This document shows, one piece after another, positions 11,801 to 23,215 of a stretch of DNA of 64,000 nt. The stretch comes from Lytechinus pictus (Eukaryota; Echinodermata; Echinoidea; Temnopleuroida; Toxopneustidae). Below the pieces are notes generated by a model that saw nothing but the letters and a program-made list of their open reading frames with translations, was not told the origin of the DNA and did no database searches. The position numbers were made by a program, and so were the translations under genes. The stretch covers positions 24,118,501 through 24,182,500 of the forward strand of contig NC_087245.1 of NCBI RefSeq assembly GCF_037042905.1, given 5' to 3'. How positions within the stretch are numbered: the stretch's first letter is position 1; every line of letters begins with the position of its first letter.

Positions 11801-14800
11801 AAAAATCGTCATGAATCTTTTTTGCATCTAGCGTTGGTTATGCCTTCAAGAATATAATAGTTGATGTTATCAATCGGAAAACGAACGTGCAATGCTTTGT
11901 GTTGCGGGGCCTAGGACTCCCCTGTCCATACCTGCCAACCATTCCGATTTTGGCGGAATTATACCGATTTTTCGACCTCTATTCCGAATTCCAAATTTTA
12001 AAACCAAAATTCCGATTTTTGGGTTAATCAATATAGTGTTGAAATTATTGAAACGGCTGTATAATGCGACTAACGCATGCACCGCTGTAAGATGCAACTA
12101 ACGCATGCACCGCTGTAAGATGCGACTAACACATAAACGACTGGAGCGCACGGCTACGCAAATGCGCTAGCTACACGATATACACAGAGAGCGACTTTAA
12201 ACGGCGCGCGAACACTGCTAAGTTCAAGTGCGCAGTTCCATTGCAAATACATGTGAAAATTAACGAGCGTACACGCAAATGCCGCACTTAGGGCCAGGGC
12301 GCTACATTTTGAGGTGTTGTCGTTAGCGTTTACTTCCGGAAAAAAAATGGCGGCTGACATCGGCTAGCGAAAGAGCTAGTTTTTAGTGAGGACATGTTTT
12401 CATAATCCACGAACATCGGAAAATCCGTGAAAAAGTCACCTTTTTAGACCCCTTGTTTCCTACATACGATGTTAAGAATCACTGATGGTGATATTTTTTA
12501 CGGGAAACATGGTGATTTAGGTAAGAAAATTTTACTTTTTATTTGAGGTTTTTGCCCATGTCGCCGGATGATTTTGTAGTGTGGGAGTGAGTTAGTGATG
12601 TAGCGTACATGTCTAGAGTGCGTTGGTGATTACAGTGGTATATTGCTGAGTCTGCTGATGATGATGAACGGCTGAAGGTCGCATGAACACCGGCCGCGTA
12701 CCGACTTAATTGCTCTTAAGTTAGATCTATCCCTACGCAATTTTAACATTGATCTGTACTTTATTTTTTGAATAATTGTCAATTTTTTGAGGAAGAAAGA
12801 TTATCAACTTTCGATCTCGGGTTGAGCCTTCGGAGCCGAACGCCAAATCTACTTTAATTGCTTCGCTTGCCTAAAGTCCCGGCGCCCGCCCAGTGGCTGC
12901 GCCTCAGCCTCCCCGTCTTACCGGGGCACTGCAAATGCAGTGGTAGGTGCGGGTCGGGCGCATGCAGCCGTTAGTTTCGGCTCCGTTTTTGTCATGGTTG
13001 AATATCTGCTTTCTTCTACCAACAAGCACTTATCCAATGTAGGTTATGATATAACCTTGTCCTCAGTCAGTAACCCCTGTGTGGTGAAATAACATGAATA
13101 AGACAATGTCAATGTTTGGCTTATTTTCTCTTGATGCATGAAATGATAGATTTTTTGGCTTGTCAGTTTTTAATACAGTAGGGATAACTTAAATCTAAAT
13201 TCATCATAAAAAATATGCCTTGGCCCATAACTCAATTGAAATCTTGAAATTATTTTTTGTTTAATTAAAAAGAGAATCTATGGAGATGAAGATCTGCATC
13301 AATCTCATCCAGCAATAGAGGGCCTCACAAAAAAATGCTCAAAATCAAAGTTTTTAGAGAGCTCTGATGAACAAGAAAAATTATCCCTAAGTCTATATAG
13401 ATTTAAATGAAAACAAATCACACCTGAATGAAACTGGGTGTTTTTTGTCACAGAGGTGATATTTTAAAGACCTTTTTTTATTTTTAATTGATAAATGAAG
13501 GTAAACTCTACATGTAGGTCATCCTCTGGTGTGGTAATGAGGGTAAATTTGCTTTAAAAAGTGTAGGGAAATGCTACTTTTACATGCTGAAAATGCAAAG
13601 AGTCCCTACCGTTGGAGCGGGCCGGACACCCGCTCGGCGCCCTCGGAACTTTGATACTGATTTTTTATTATCAAAGGTTGGCAGGTATGCCTGTATCTAG
13701 TCCACTTGTCAATCAAAACTTTCTTTTTGTGTGAATTTTTACAAATCAAACTTTGACTAAAAATTGTTATGTTTTTCCTCATTTTACAGAGACATGTCTA
13801 AAGACTGCCCCCCCTGGCATCAGAACCCATCTATATGATACCTTCACACAAGTGACCCCAACCCCAGATGGCCAAAGTGAAAAACAGTGAGTAGTCAAAG
13901 GAATATTCTGATTGTCAATAGGAGAGAAAGAGATAGTGAAAGAGAAGAAATAGTGATCAAAAGTTACTGGAGGATGATTGGAATGGCATTCAGATAGTTT
14001 CAATGAATTGCATTTTTATATTTACAGGCCTGTATTTTGAACATGGGGTTTTCACTGAAACCATGGCGATTGATTTCAAATGAGATGACTTTATTAGTAT
14101 CAGAGATTGTGATTGGCTTATCATTGATTAATATTGATGTATGAGTGTGTTTCTCGGAGGAGCATCAAATCTGAAAGTCATGATTACGCCAAGATTCATT
14201 GCTATAAACTGTATTTTTTCTTTCCATTCAGGCTTCTCTCTAAAAGCTGCAAGGACAAGCTCTTATCTTATATCCTGGTGTTGGCCCAGCTTATTGATAC
14301 CTTCCACACAGACATTACATCACTCACCAAAGACCTCAACGTCCCTGTCAAAAGGTCAGTGTCCTTTGTCCTCCTGTCTTTCACGACTATGGGGAGGGTG
14401 TGTCTCATTGTGTTTTACATAATAGTACAGTCTTCTTTAACTCTTTTTCTTGTGTCATGAAACTCAGAATCGATGGATGATGTTTAAATGTTATGTGGCC
14501 AGCCATAACTTGATGACATGAATTCATTGATTTCAGAAAAGTGAAACAGATCTGCCGAGTGTAAGATTAGAGCATGAATAAGACCAGTACCATATGAGTA
14601 GACAATATTCTTCTTGGTATGATGTGCCCACTTTGGTTGGCAGAAGCGAGTTAGTGTTTGTGGCGGTAGTCAATCGTAGTATGAAAAGGTTAACCCTAAA
14701 AAGGACTGGGGGCATGATGCGCCCCCCCCCCTGATCTCGGCCTCCATTCGTGCAATCGCGCCGAAATTTGGCACGCACATTCTTTACCACATAAACTACA

Positions 14801-15909
14801 AGCTAGTATTAAACGAAATTATTAAACAAAAATAATTATTTTTTTAATTATTATGAATAAAATATGCAAATTTATTTCACTTCAAAGTTTTTTCTTTTTT
14901 TGCAGATGTCATCTTTGTAATCTAATTTAAAGGTTTCCACAAAGAAAAATTGCGAAAGCCAATTTTTTCCTTATGTTTTTAGAATTTCTTATGTATTTCT
15001 TTGTGTTTTGATGTTTTGTTTTCCATTGATTTTTTCAATGGAAATTATTACAGACCATTTAACAACTAAATTAAACCCCAACTTAATTAAGCAGACCAAT
15101 TAGAATGAAAAATAATCACCCTTATATGAATTTCATCTCCCATAGACTTTGTACACAAAGTATAAAAATGAGCCATTTTCGGGATGACATTGCCTCATAA
15201 AAAGTCACGTGACGTCGCGATGGTATACCCGTATGTCGCAAATTTGGTCTCAAAAGTTGCGCGAGACTTCAAAGAAAAAATTCATAAAATTTTGCGGTGC
15301 TATCTTTTGCGTTTCGGAAATATCGCGTGAAGCGTTGAGGGGGGCCATCATGGCCCCCCAGTCCTATTAGGGTTAAGCATTATCATTGCATACATGTAGG
15401 CTAAAGTAGAAATGTGTAGATGACCATAACAGTTTTTGTGTGTATCTCAATTATGTTATACAGCACCAATGAGCTGAATAATCCTGATGAATATGCTTTG
15501 TCAGTGTTCCTACTGATGATGTTGTTATTTTAAAGAAATATAACTACAAAAACTACAAATAGAAGTTAAGAGATAAACAGAAGGAAAACATTTCCTGCTT
15601 TTACTCCAGATAAAATCAACAAATGTGATTCATTAACCTTTGCTTGTCATCTTGTTCAGGCTGCTGGCACATGCCCGATTCATTGGCTGTAAGACATCTT
15701 CTCAAACAATAACACCCTCTAAACCCAAGAAGAGGAGGAAGAAGAGGAAAGACCCCGATGACAGTGATGATGATGATGATGACAAGGATTTTCTACAAGA
15801 GAATTCTGCCGACAAGGAATCCTTCAAGGTTGTATACATTGAACTGAGCACGCCCATCAAGTCTACATCAAGCTTTGTAGAGAAACCAGGTTTTGGAAAG
15901 AAAAGATGA
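5862..15909 (+). CDS. POLR1E: RNA polymerase I subunit RPA49/PAF53 (11 coding exons visible; 5' end open)
   Basis: Pol I-specific subunit that pairs with RPA34 (CD3EAP) and supports initiation and elongation on rDNA in the nucleolus. Exons: 5862-5882 (21-bp microexon), 6300-6421, 7335-7411, 8016-8160, 8827-8974, 9722-9802, 10316-10412, 11423-11559, 13790-13886, 14232-14354, 15660-15909 (TGA). All have AG/GT borders and compatible phases, giving about 432 residues, close to the vertebrate length of about 420. Family landmarks in order: KFSHGRLQ, RRILVAEADSMQYVG, NSMCKYLVGVLDK, DRLTEAFGSSKKQRAM, LLPPCDRSAKRPQDVYKLED, LLFLTFLMKLHA, LLSYILVLAQLIDTF. The N-terminal third is the dimerisation domain; the part from about residue 165 fits the tandem winged-helix region. 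The C-terminus has a lysine/arginine block (KPKKRRKKRK) followed by a run of Asp. No initiator ATG is assigned: one or more upstream exons are missing. Introns hold two transposons. Confidence 0.92.
11927..13689. mobile_element. TIR element (1.76 kb) inside a POLR1E intron
   Basis: catacctgccaacc at 11927-11940 is exactly inverted at 13676-13689. Flanks are cctgtc on the left and cctgtatc on the right, consistent with an 8-bp target duplication that lost two bases, which would suit a hAT-type element; this is an inference. The interior has a CG-rich block (about 12820-12975) and a promoter-like stretch with an ETS-type acttccgg next to aaaatggcggc near 12335. No transposase frame is visible. 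Confidence 0.65.
14694..15372. mobile_element. Non-autonomous piggyBac-like MITE in the penultimate-to-last POLR1E intron
   Basis: Ends are ccctaaaaaggactggggg and its inverse (ccccccagtcctattaggg), with TTAA directly outside on both sides (14690-14693 and 15373-15376). A TTAA duplication with CCCT...AGGG ends is the piggyBac pattern. It is 679 bp and non-coding. Copies of the family lie at 57.0-57.7 and 61.3-62.8 kb. Confidence 0.8.
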
Positions 15910-17250
15910 TCGTTGTCTTTAGTCTCTCAGAATCTTGACCAAGTTATGTTTTTTCCACATTTTTTTATTCTTATGAACCCTTTGTCGGGGTATTAAAGTG
16001 CCCTACCCTTTTAATAACCAATTCAATGAAAAGTTCATTCTTTGTCAGAATTTGATTATCTTGGGAAATGTATCATACTCATTGAAAACTCATTCAGCAC
16101 AAGAATAGGCACCCATTGTTTGTTAAGTCATGAGTCACTTTACAACCAGAATTGGTAACGGAAACTACAAAGATGACAATAAAAATACAAGGTATATTAG
16201 TAAAGTTTGTTTACAACTCCCACGCAAGTTTTATACAGATGCTACTGTGTACACGGTCATGGGATTCAGTACACATGCACTGACTTGACCGGGCATGTAC
16301 ACTTACACACGTTAGTTTGTGTATATCTGTATTTCACATTGCATGATTGTACAAAGTTCCCAACGTGCCTGTGACAATTGAATCCCCAGTAAGAAAGGTA
16401 TAGACATCAACATGTTTGATTTTTTTGTCCATTTGTTTTAAATTAAAATTTATTGAAATTAAATTTTTAGTCAACAGGGCGCAATAATAGAGAGCAAAAC
16501 TTCAGTTGCTCCCTCGTTGAATTTTTATTGTGAGGTAATTTAAGGAACCCATTTAAATCAGTAAATCATTTTTTTTTTCAGGAAATGTCAATAAAAAATA
16601 TGAAACATTACTCCAACTTGGGGTAGATTTGAGGTGGCAGTCTTTTATCATAATTACATAGTGTATTATTACCTTTGCAATTATAATATAATTTTGTCCA
16701 AGCCCTCAGCTGTCAGTCCTTAGGTCCCGCTGAAACTAGTAATGTGCTTTTAGTGATGCATGAACAGAAGAAGTCCACTTCACCATGTGTTACTTTATAC
16801 AGATGTAAGGGCATAGGTATACATGTATTAGAGTTTTTTTCAAAATGAAGGAAGTTCTTCATACATGTTTGTCACGATTTTGTGGAACTCAGTTTCTTTT
16901 TTAAGAACTGAGAAGAGAGTCAAAATAAAAGATTTTACATTTGATATGAAAGTTGATCATTCATTGTTTCTTAATTGCAAACCTTAAAAAAATTGCTTCT
17001 CATTCATAAAGACAATAAAACTGTTTTGATATCCAAGAATGGATTAGTCCAACAGTGGCATTTTATGTGCAAAGAGTGTGCCAGAGTGCTCATACAAAGA
17101 ATCAAAAGCTTATACATGTACACAAAGTCCTACACCATCTGCTGGCAAATGACACTATTACTGTCACTTTCGTTGACCTTCCCTCTTATTTTTCCAGCCA
17201 ATTCATCCGTCTCGAACGTAAAATCTTCCCTTCCGAATCTTGAATGAAAT
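15910..17250 (+). other. Probable POLR1E 3' untranslated region and downstream flank
   Basis: AT-rich sequence after the POLR1E stop. Candidate polyadenylation signals (aataaa) occur near 16178 and 16924. No exon is supported; open frames here are short and lack borders. The true transcript end cannot be placed from sequence alone. Confidence 0.4.
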
Positions 17251-18887
17251 TTTTGTTTTGAATTTACATAGTGAAATGTTTCCCAAGAAGTTATGTGGTC
17301 ATTATTTTGGAATGTTATTTAATCTTTTCTTCATACAAACTTTTACACTTGATGCTTTTTCAAAATTAGTTTTGGACATTCTTTAACTTAACACAATTAC
17401 CAGAGCATAGTGTGACATTCTTAAAGTTCATTAAAATCCAACATTTGTTTGGATAATTCTTCTCTTAAGTGCATATAAATTTATTAACTGTATTCAAAGC
17501 ATACTACATTCAACTTTCAAATCACATTTTAAAACTTCTTTCCAATTATTTATTTTTTCCAAACTCATTTCATATATAATTAACGTTTATCTATTACTTT
17601 AATTTGATTATATATACAAAATTATAAAAAAAAGATGGAATAATACAAAATGTTTTTTCTATTAAAAATTCATAAATGAGTGATTACATTTTTTTATTGG
17701 CAACAGTTATTTGATATGATGCCATTTATGCCTGAAATAATGTCAGCAATGAATTTTGTTGAAAAAGAGGAATGAAAAGATAACAAAAGAAAGAAACATG
17801 TAGGAACTTAAAAAAAACAATGAAATACATGTACATTAGAAATCAATTTTGTTACTGGATTATTTTTTTTCATTTACAATTTTTAGGATTGCCATCAAGA
17901 ATATTATAACCAAAAAAAGCATTCTAGGAGCTTTATTTATTTACTGAATTAGAACAAATAGTATGATTTTATAAATAAGTCAACATAATTAATTGATAAA
18001 AAATAAGAAAGATGAATGAAGTGAAATCTGTGGCTGAGATCTAAAGGGAGGGGGGCATAAATAAGGGCCAGAGTGACAATAATCAAAATCCCTTTGGACT
18101 ATTATGGTTGAGCCAATCATATGCAAGGGTTTGGCTATCATCGGAATTTGGTACCATCAATGGCCCAATACCTAGGAGCAAGTGTTGTCCATTACCCAGT
18201 GTCACTAGCGCACTTGAGTTATGGGGCAGGGGCAGAGTCTACCCCCCCCCCCAGACCTACAAATCCAAAGAGGAAACTTGTAAAGAATGAGCAAAAATAA
18301 AGTGTGTCTATACGTTGACAGTGAATTTAATATCTTCTCATAATAAGTGCATATATATTTACTTCCTGTACATATACTATATATAAATATTAAAATACAA
18401 CAATGCGTACAACATTTGGCATGCAAGAAACATGTTTTATTTCCTTCCAAACCCTTTTCTTGTATAATATTGTATATTATCACCCGTATCAGACATCTGA
18501 GCTGGTCATTTACAAAACCGTATTTCCCTGTATTGTATTATTATCAGGAAGGGATAGGTATATTGTTTGTATTTTCCTCGGTCTCAATGCGCGTATTGAC
18601 TCTGCATGCAGAGACGACGCAAAATATACCTTTGTATTTTCCCTGGTCTCACATCCGGGCCTTTGAGGATGCGAATGAAGTGATACGCTTCATAATGTTC
18701 CGCGCACCAACGATCTACGTCATAATAAAGACAACGCTGGATCTGGGCGCTTGCAAGTACGTCATAATGGTAAAGTGCAGAGCCTAGACACTGATATTAT
18801 CATGACACAACAGAACTCTATTCTTAAAAGATATCACTGTTATCATGATTTTTGCTCTAGATATCTGATTTGGATGATAATAAAAAT
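17250..18887. other. AT-rich intergenic sequence, no gene seen
   Basis: Mostly AT-rich text with poly-A and poly-T. A short poly-C/poly-G stretch around 18030-18270 looks like remains of a small transposon. Open frames overlap each other on both strands and are not supported by splice sites or composition. Confidence 0.5.
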
Positions 18888-19021
18888 ATTGACTGCCCTT
18901 CTTTCGGGGAACATCAAATATATTGCCCTTAAAAGACCCATATTGCCCTCGTCTAAAGACTCGGGCCAATATGATTCTTTTGCTGGCAATATATTTGATG
19001 TTCCCCTCAAGACCAGTCAAT
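18888..19021. repeat. Foldback hairpin, ~60-bp arms
   Basis: The left arm (attgactgccctt, ggggaacatcaaatatattgcc, aaaagacccatattgcc) is mirrored by the right arm (ggccaatatgattctttt, ggcaatatatttgatgttcccc, gaccagtcaat) around a short loop near 18950-18960. This is probably a tiny MITE. The arms carry several mismatches and one small length difference. Confidence 0.65.
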
Positions 19022-20424
19022 ATTATATAAATATTAGATTAGATTACACACGATATTTTCTTCATAAAAGATAGAATTAGAAAGAGCTAGTAGTTTTTAT
19101 ATATACCTAATTCTAGTCAATAAATTAATCTTTCAATACAAATTTCAATAGCAGATCATTGTGCCTTTTTGGTGAAGCTTCATAAAGTACAGTTTTTGGA
19201 AACTCGTCCCAAGCCAGCATCAGTTGTTAGACCCCCACCCTCCACCCTTCTCTGTAATTTTCTTGTTTAAAACCAATTTAGTCTCCCTGCATCAAGGCAC
19301 CCTATATGGTTTGTTCCTCACCATTAATTGGCATGATATCATTCCGCTCCCAATATCATTAAAAATCTTTGGACACTACGTCAAAACTCACCTATGTTTT
19401 TACTCACACAAACTTCAACTCGTTACAAAAATACATAGAATAAAAAAAGTAGTGCATAGTACATGTAAATAAAAAGTACAGAAAGACACAAAACTGAATA
19501 TAAAAAATATTTGAGGTTGTTATGGGAATTTTTTTTCAAAATGATAAATCATGAATTTTTAAATACTCATAAGAAATGTGTATCCAGTTGCCACAAATAC
19601 AGCCCATTCAACCAAAGATTAGGATACATACAAGTTTATGACTGACCATTTTAACCCAATCCCTACTATAACCCTGTCTATAGCTTATAGGAATTACAGA
19701 ATTCAGTAGGTGACAGGTTAAATGATCTCAAGAGGTTTGGAATACATGTGATTGGAGTTCAGGCAGTTATACATGTACAACCAAAATGGTACAGATCTTT
19801 GTATAAGTTTTGGTAAATGAAAAATTCATTCATTTCCAAAATTTGAATACAGGTAATAATGGAAGTTATAGTATATCATGAAGCTATTGCCATCTTAAGG
19901 CTTAGACATTAAACATATATTTATGTATAAATATATATAGATATGGATGAAAATAATGAAAATGTAAAATATTTTTTAAAGGCTGATCTCTGATATTTAA
20001 TGAAAATTTACAAAAACGTTACCGAGAGAAGGCACCAAATCTGATCCATCATCAAAATTCATCTTTTCACAAAGTATCAGCCATCAAAATGTACACTTTT
20101 TATCGTTTTAAGTAAGACAGGAATATTATATTGAGAGTTAAATAGGATACACACTCTTGAACTCCAACCACAGCTTAAGACAACTACTAAACGAAATAGT
20201 GACTGTGACTGGTCAAATAACAATAGACCTGTGCTTTGTACTTTGAATGTAACTAGAATCACCTTTGGCAAGAAACTAACACCAAGTAAATGAAACGATA
20301 ATATAGGCCTACATCAAACGAAGGCAGCGTGTTAGTGTAAACGTATACAAAAGAACATGATGATAATAAAAGGTGTTTTTTTATAGCATCATCTATCTGG
20401 ACTGTTCTATTCCAATACGCACTA
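19022..20424. other. Intergenic sequence, no gene seen
   Basis: AT-rich, with several tacatgta words. No exon-like segment with paired splice sites, RNA gene or clear repeat border is visible. Confidence 0.45.
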
Positions 20425-22149
20425 CAGTGCGTCCCAAAAAAAACTATACACTTTTGAAATGGCTGCCAAATAAAAAATATATCACTTTGGGGGAAAACAC
20501 TTACATCCATGGAAGCCAATAAAGTCAACTTTAAAATGACACCAAAAAGTTGGAAAACTTTCCATGCTTGAGCGAGCACTGCCCACTAAAACAAAGGGTA
20601 TGGAAATTAGGGTGGGCAGGAATTGGCCTTCCAATTTCTTTCAGTTTTTGAGATGCGAGTCCCTTGGAACTTGCAAAGTTGAGGATGTTTTGATAAATCA
20701 ATGATCAAGCATTATCAATTTAGGTTTTTAGAGCAAATTTTAAGAATTATTAAATTGAAATTTAATGTATGAGTGAACATGAAATACAATTTTTCACTTT
20801 TTAAGTGGATCTCAGCAATGTGTTCATGGAAGTCAGAATAGGGATAGGACTTAGGTGGGGGAAGTAGGTTGACGGGATATGGGTCAACAGAACACTTAAC
20901 CCCCCCCCCCTCTCTCTCTCTACCCCTTTCACCCCTCCTGAGAGACTAGCCTTTGCTAGGGTGAGCAGGAATTAGCCTTAATTCCATTTTTTTTTAGGTG
21001 AGTCCTTTGGAACTTGCAAAGTTAAGGGTGTTATGCTAAATTACTGATAAATGGCATAAATGGAGATCCGTTTTGGTTTCTTAAATTGAAATGTAATGCA
21101 TGAGTAAACAGGAATTGTAATTTTAGTGTAGCATTTTTGGTTTATTATGTGGATCTTAGCAAGTGTGCTTGTGAGAGTCAGAGTAATGTGATGGTACCTG
21201 TTACATGCAAGGGGATGAGATAGGGTAAGACTGGGTTAAAGGGGTATTCTTCTTTGTGTTCTCTTACAAATTACATGTCATGTACTCACCCCGCCCTCCA
21301 TCCCTTTCTTTCTCTTGGTAGGTATTTAAAACTTAAAATGCCAAGTGACTGATGGTTGATGGGTCTTTCTTTTCCATTTAATGATTTATTAAGAACTTGA
21401 CTAATTATGATAATTTATGAAATCATTTATTGAAAAAGCTGAATGTTTGATTGATAATTTATTGAAAAAGGTGAATATTTGATTGATGACATTGATTGAG
21501 TTTATTTACTAACAGATTGTTGATTGAATGATTGATAGATAAAAGTTGATGATCTAATTTTCAGAATTTATTATCAAATTGACAGTCCGCTTTGCACTTA
21601 ATGCGTACATGTAATAGCAATCAGTCTCAATCTCAACAGGAGGGGGGCTAAACGTTCTGTAGTGTTGACCCTTTTCCCATCAGCTTACTTCACACACTGA
21701 AGTCATTTCTTACCCCTATTCTCCTGACTCCAATGAACACACTGCTGAGACCCACATTGTAAGTTAAAATGCTTCACTAAAGATTGCAATTCATGCTCAC
21801 TCATGCATGGAATTTCAATTTGATAATTCATGAAATTTGCTCTAACAATTTAAATTGATAATGAATGACCATCAATTCATCAGAACACCCTCAAGTTTGC
21901 AAGTTCCAAGGGACTCGCCTCTCAAAAACTGAAAGAAACCGAAAGGCTAATTCCTGCCCACCCTAATTTTCATACCCTTTGTTTAAGCGGGTAGTGCTCA
22001 CTCAAGCATGAATAGTTTTCCAACATTTTGGTGTCATTTGAAAGATGACTTTATCGGCTTTCCATATGTATAAGTCTTTCCCCCCAAAGTGATATACTTT
22101 TTATTTGGCAGCCATTTCAAAAGTGTATAGTTTTTTTTGGGACGCACTG
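20425..22149. mobile_element. Tc1/mariner-type non-autonomous element with very long TIRs (1,725 bp)
   Basis: The ends cagtgcgtcccaaaa and ttttgggacgcactg are flanked by TA on both sides (20423-20424 and 22150-22151), the classic Tc1/mariner target duplication. The inverted repeats run for about 300 bp, including aactatacacttttgaaatgg, ggtgggcaggaatt and gagtcccttggaacttgcaa. The central part holds further degenerate copies of the inner TIR sequence (about 20940-21080). No transposase frame is present, so movement would need an enzyme from elsewhere. Confidence 0.8.
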
Positions 22150-22189
22150 TATATCAATACGATTATAGCATGTCATGCTGCCCCCAGTG

Positions 22190-22352
22190 CTCAGTGCATT
22201 TCAGGAATTAAACCTGCCTGGTATCCACTCACCTCACCTGGGTTAAGTGCAGCACAATGTGGATAAAGGAAAGTGCGCCATGGCTGGGGTTCGAACCCAT
22301 GACCCTCTCTTTGGAAGATGAGAGTCAGAACCACCAGCCCATGACACGCCCA
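22190..22352 (-). mobile_element. tRNA-derived SINE
   Basis: On the minus strand the text begins gtcatgggctggtggttctg (A-box-like) and is followed by gggtcatgggttcgaacccc (B box), the internal RNA polymerase III promoter of a tRNA head. The body (ccatggcgcactttcc, then cctgggtgaggtgagtgg and ggcaggtttaattcctga) matches a SINE type common in echinoderms and other marine invertebrates. The tRNA head does not fold with a clean anticodon arm, so it is not a tRNA gene. Confidence 0.7.
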
Positions 22353-23025
22353 CTCGGATTATGGTTTTACAGATGAATGCTGAAGATGTTTCAATGTGAA
22401 GTTTTAACTTCATTTACAAGATGGTGGGAAAGAATCGAACAATTATCTTTGGAGGCTCCCCTATTTAGAAAATTATACTTCTCATTTTTGTTCTGACCAT
22501 ATCCTTCATCTGTGCCTGGAGAATTTGCTTTATTGCATGAAGACTCCATCAGTTTTCAATAGTTTAATGCACCACTTACTTTTTATTATCGGCCCAAGTA
22601 AAATGAATGGCCTGAGGACAGTCCAAAGCATTCAATGCATTTTAACTTCTTTATGCCTATTATTTTGTACAGCCGCCTCTTTCTTTGACAAGAATATGCA
22701 GTGCGCCCCAGAATGAAATACTAACTGTCATTCTCGGTTGTAATTTCAAGCTATATATTGGCAAGATACTCTCTTTTAACTTCTTCATTGTGATATACCT
22801 ATAGCATTAAGAGCCAAGAGAGATGAGTAAGATGAGTTTCATATTTCAATGTCTATTTCAAGTTGGGCAGCATATAATTGGTAAAACTTGACATGAAAAT
22901 AATTTGATGGCTGTGGTATGTATCTTTGAAACTCTTTTTTTTTCCCCAATAGGAGACACTGTATAATGTTATATACATGTGCATGTATCTAGACACATAC
23001 ATGCAGGCCTAAAATTAAAATGAAC

Positions 23026-23188
23026 CAGGGGAGCGTTTCATCAACATTTTTGTCCGACAAGTTGTCAGATCTGACATCTTTCCTTGATTCTGATTGGCTG
23101 AAAGGCACTATTACTATAGTAACTGTCGGATAAAATGGGACTTGTCGGATAAAATGTCCGACAAGTCCTTTCATGAAACACTCCCCAG
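23026..23188. mobile_element. Short TIR MITE (caggggagcgtttcat family), copy 1
   Basis: The ends caggggagcgtttcat and atgaaacactccccag are inverted. Inside are palindromic ttgtccgacaagt words and an inverted gactatagtaac-type centre. A second copy with the same ends lies at 31145-31298. This copy sits about 30 bp past the stop codon of the MS4A-like gene, so it is probably within its 3' UTR. Confidence 0.75.
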
Positions 23189-23215
23189 GTCCCATCTTCT
23201 CAAGTCACAGTTCAT

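Noticed and set aside
14134..14460. Overlapping plus-strand frames across a POLR1E exon
   Set aside because: Only 14232-14354 is supported by splice borders and by similarity; the flanks are read-through of introns.
18347..18787. 146-codon plus-strand open frame
   Set aside because: Two frames overlap here, composition is not protein-like throughout, and there is no recognisable motif or supported splice border.
22270..22352. Possible tRNA gene on the minus strand
   Set aside because: tRNA-like promoter boxes only; no acceptor stem pairing, and it is joined to a SINE body.
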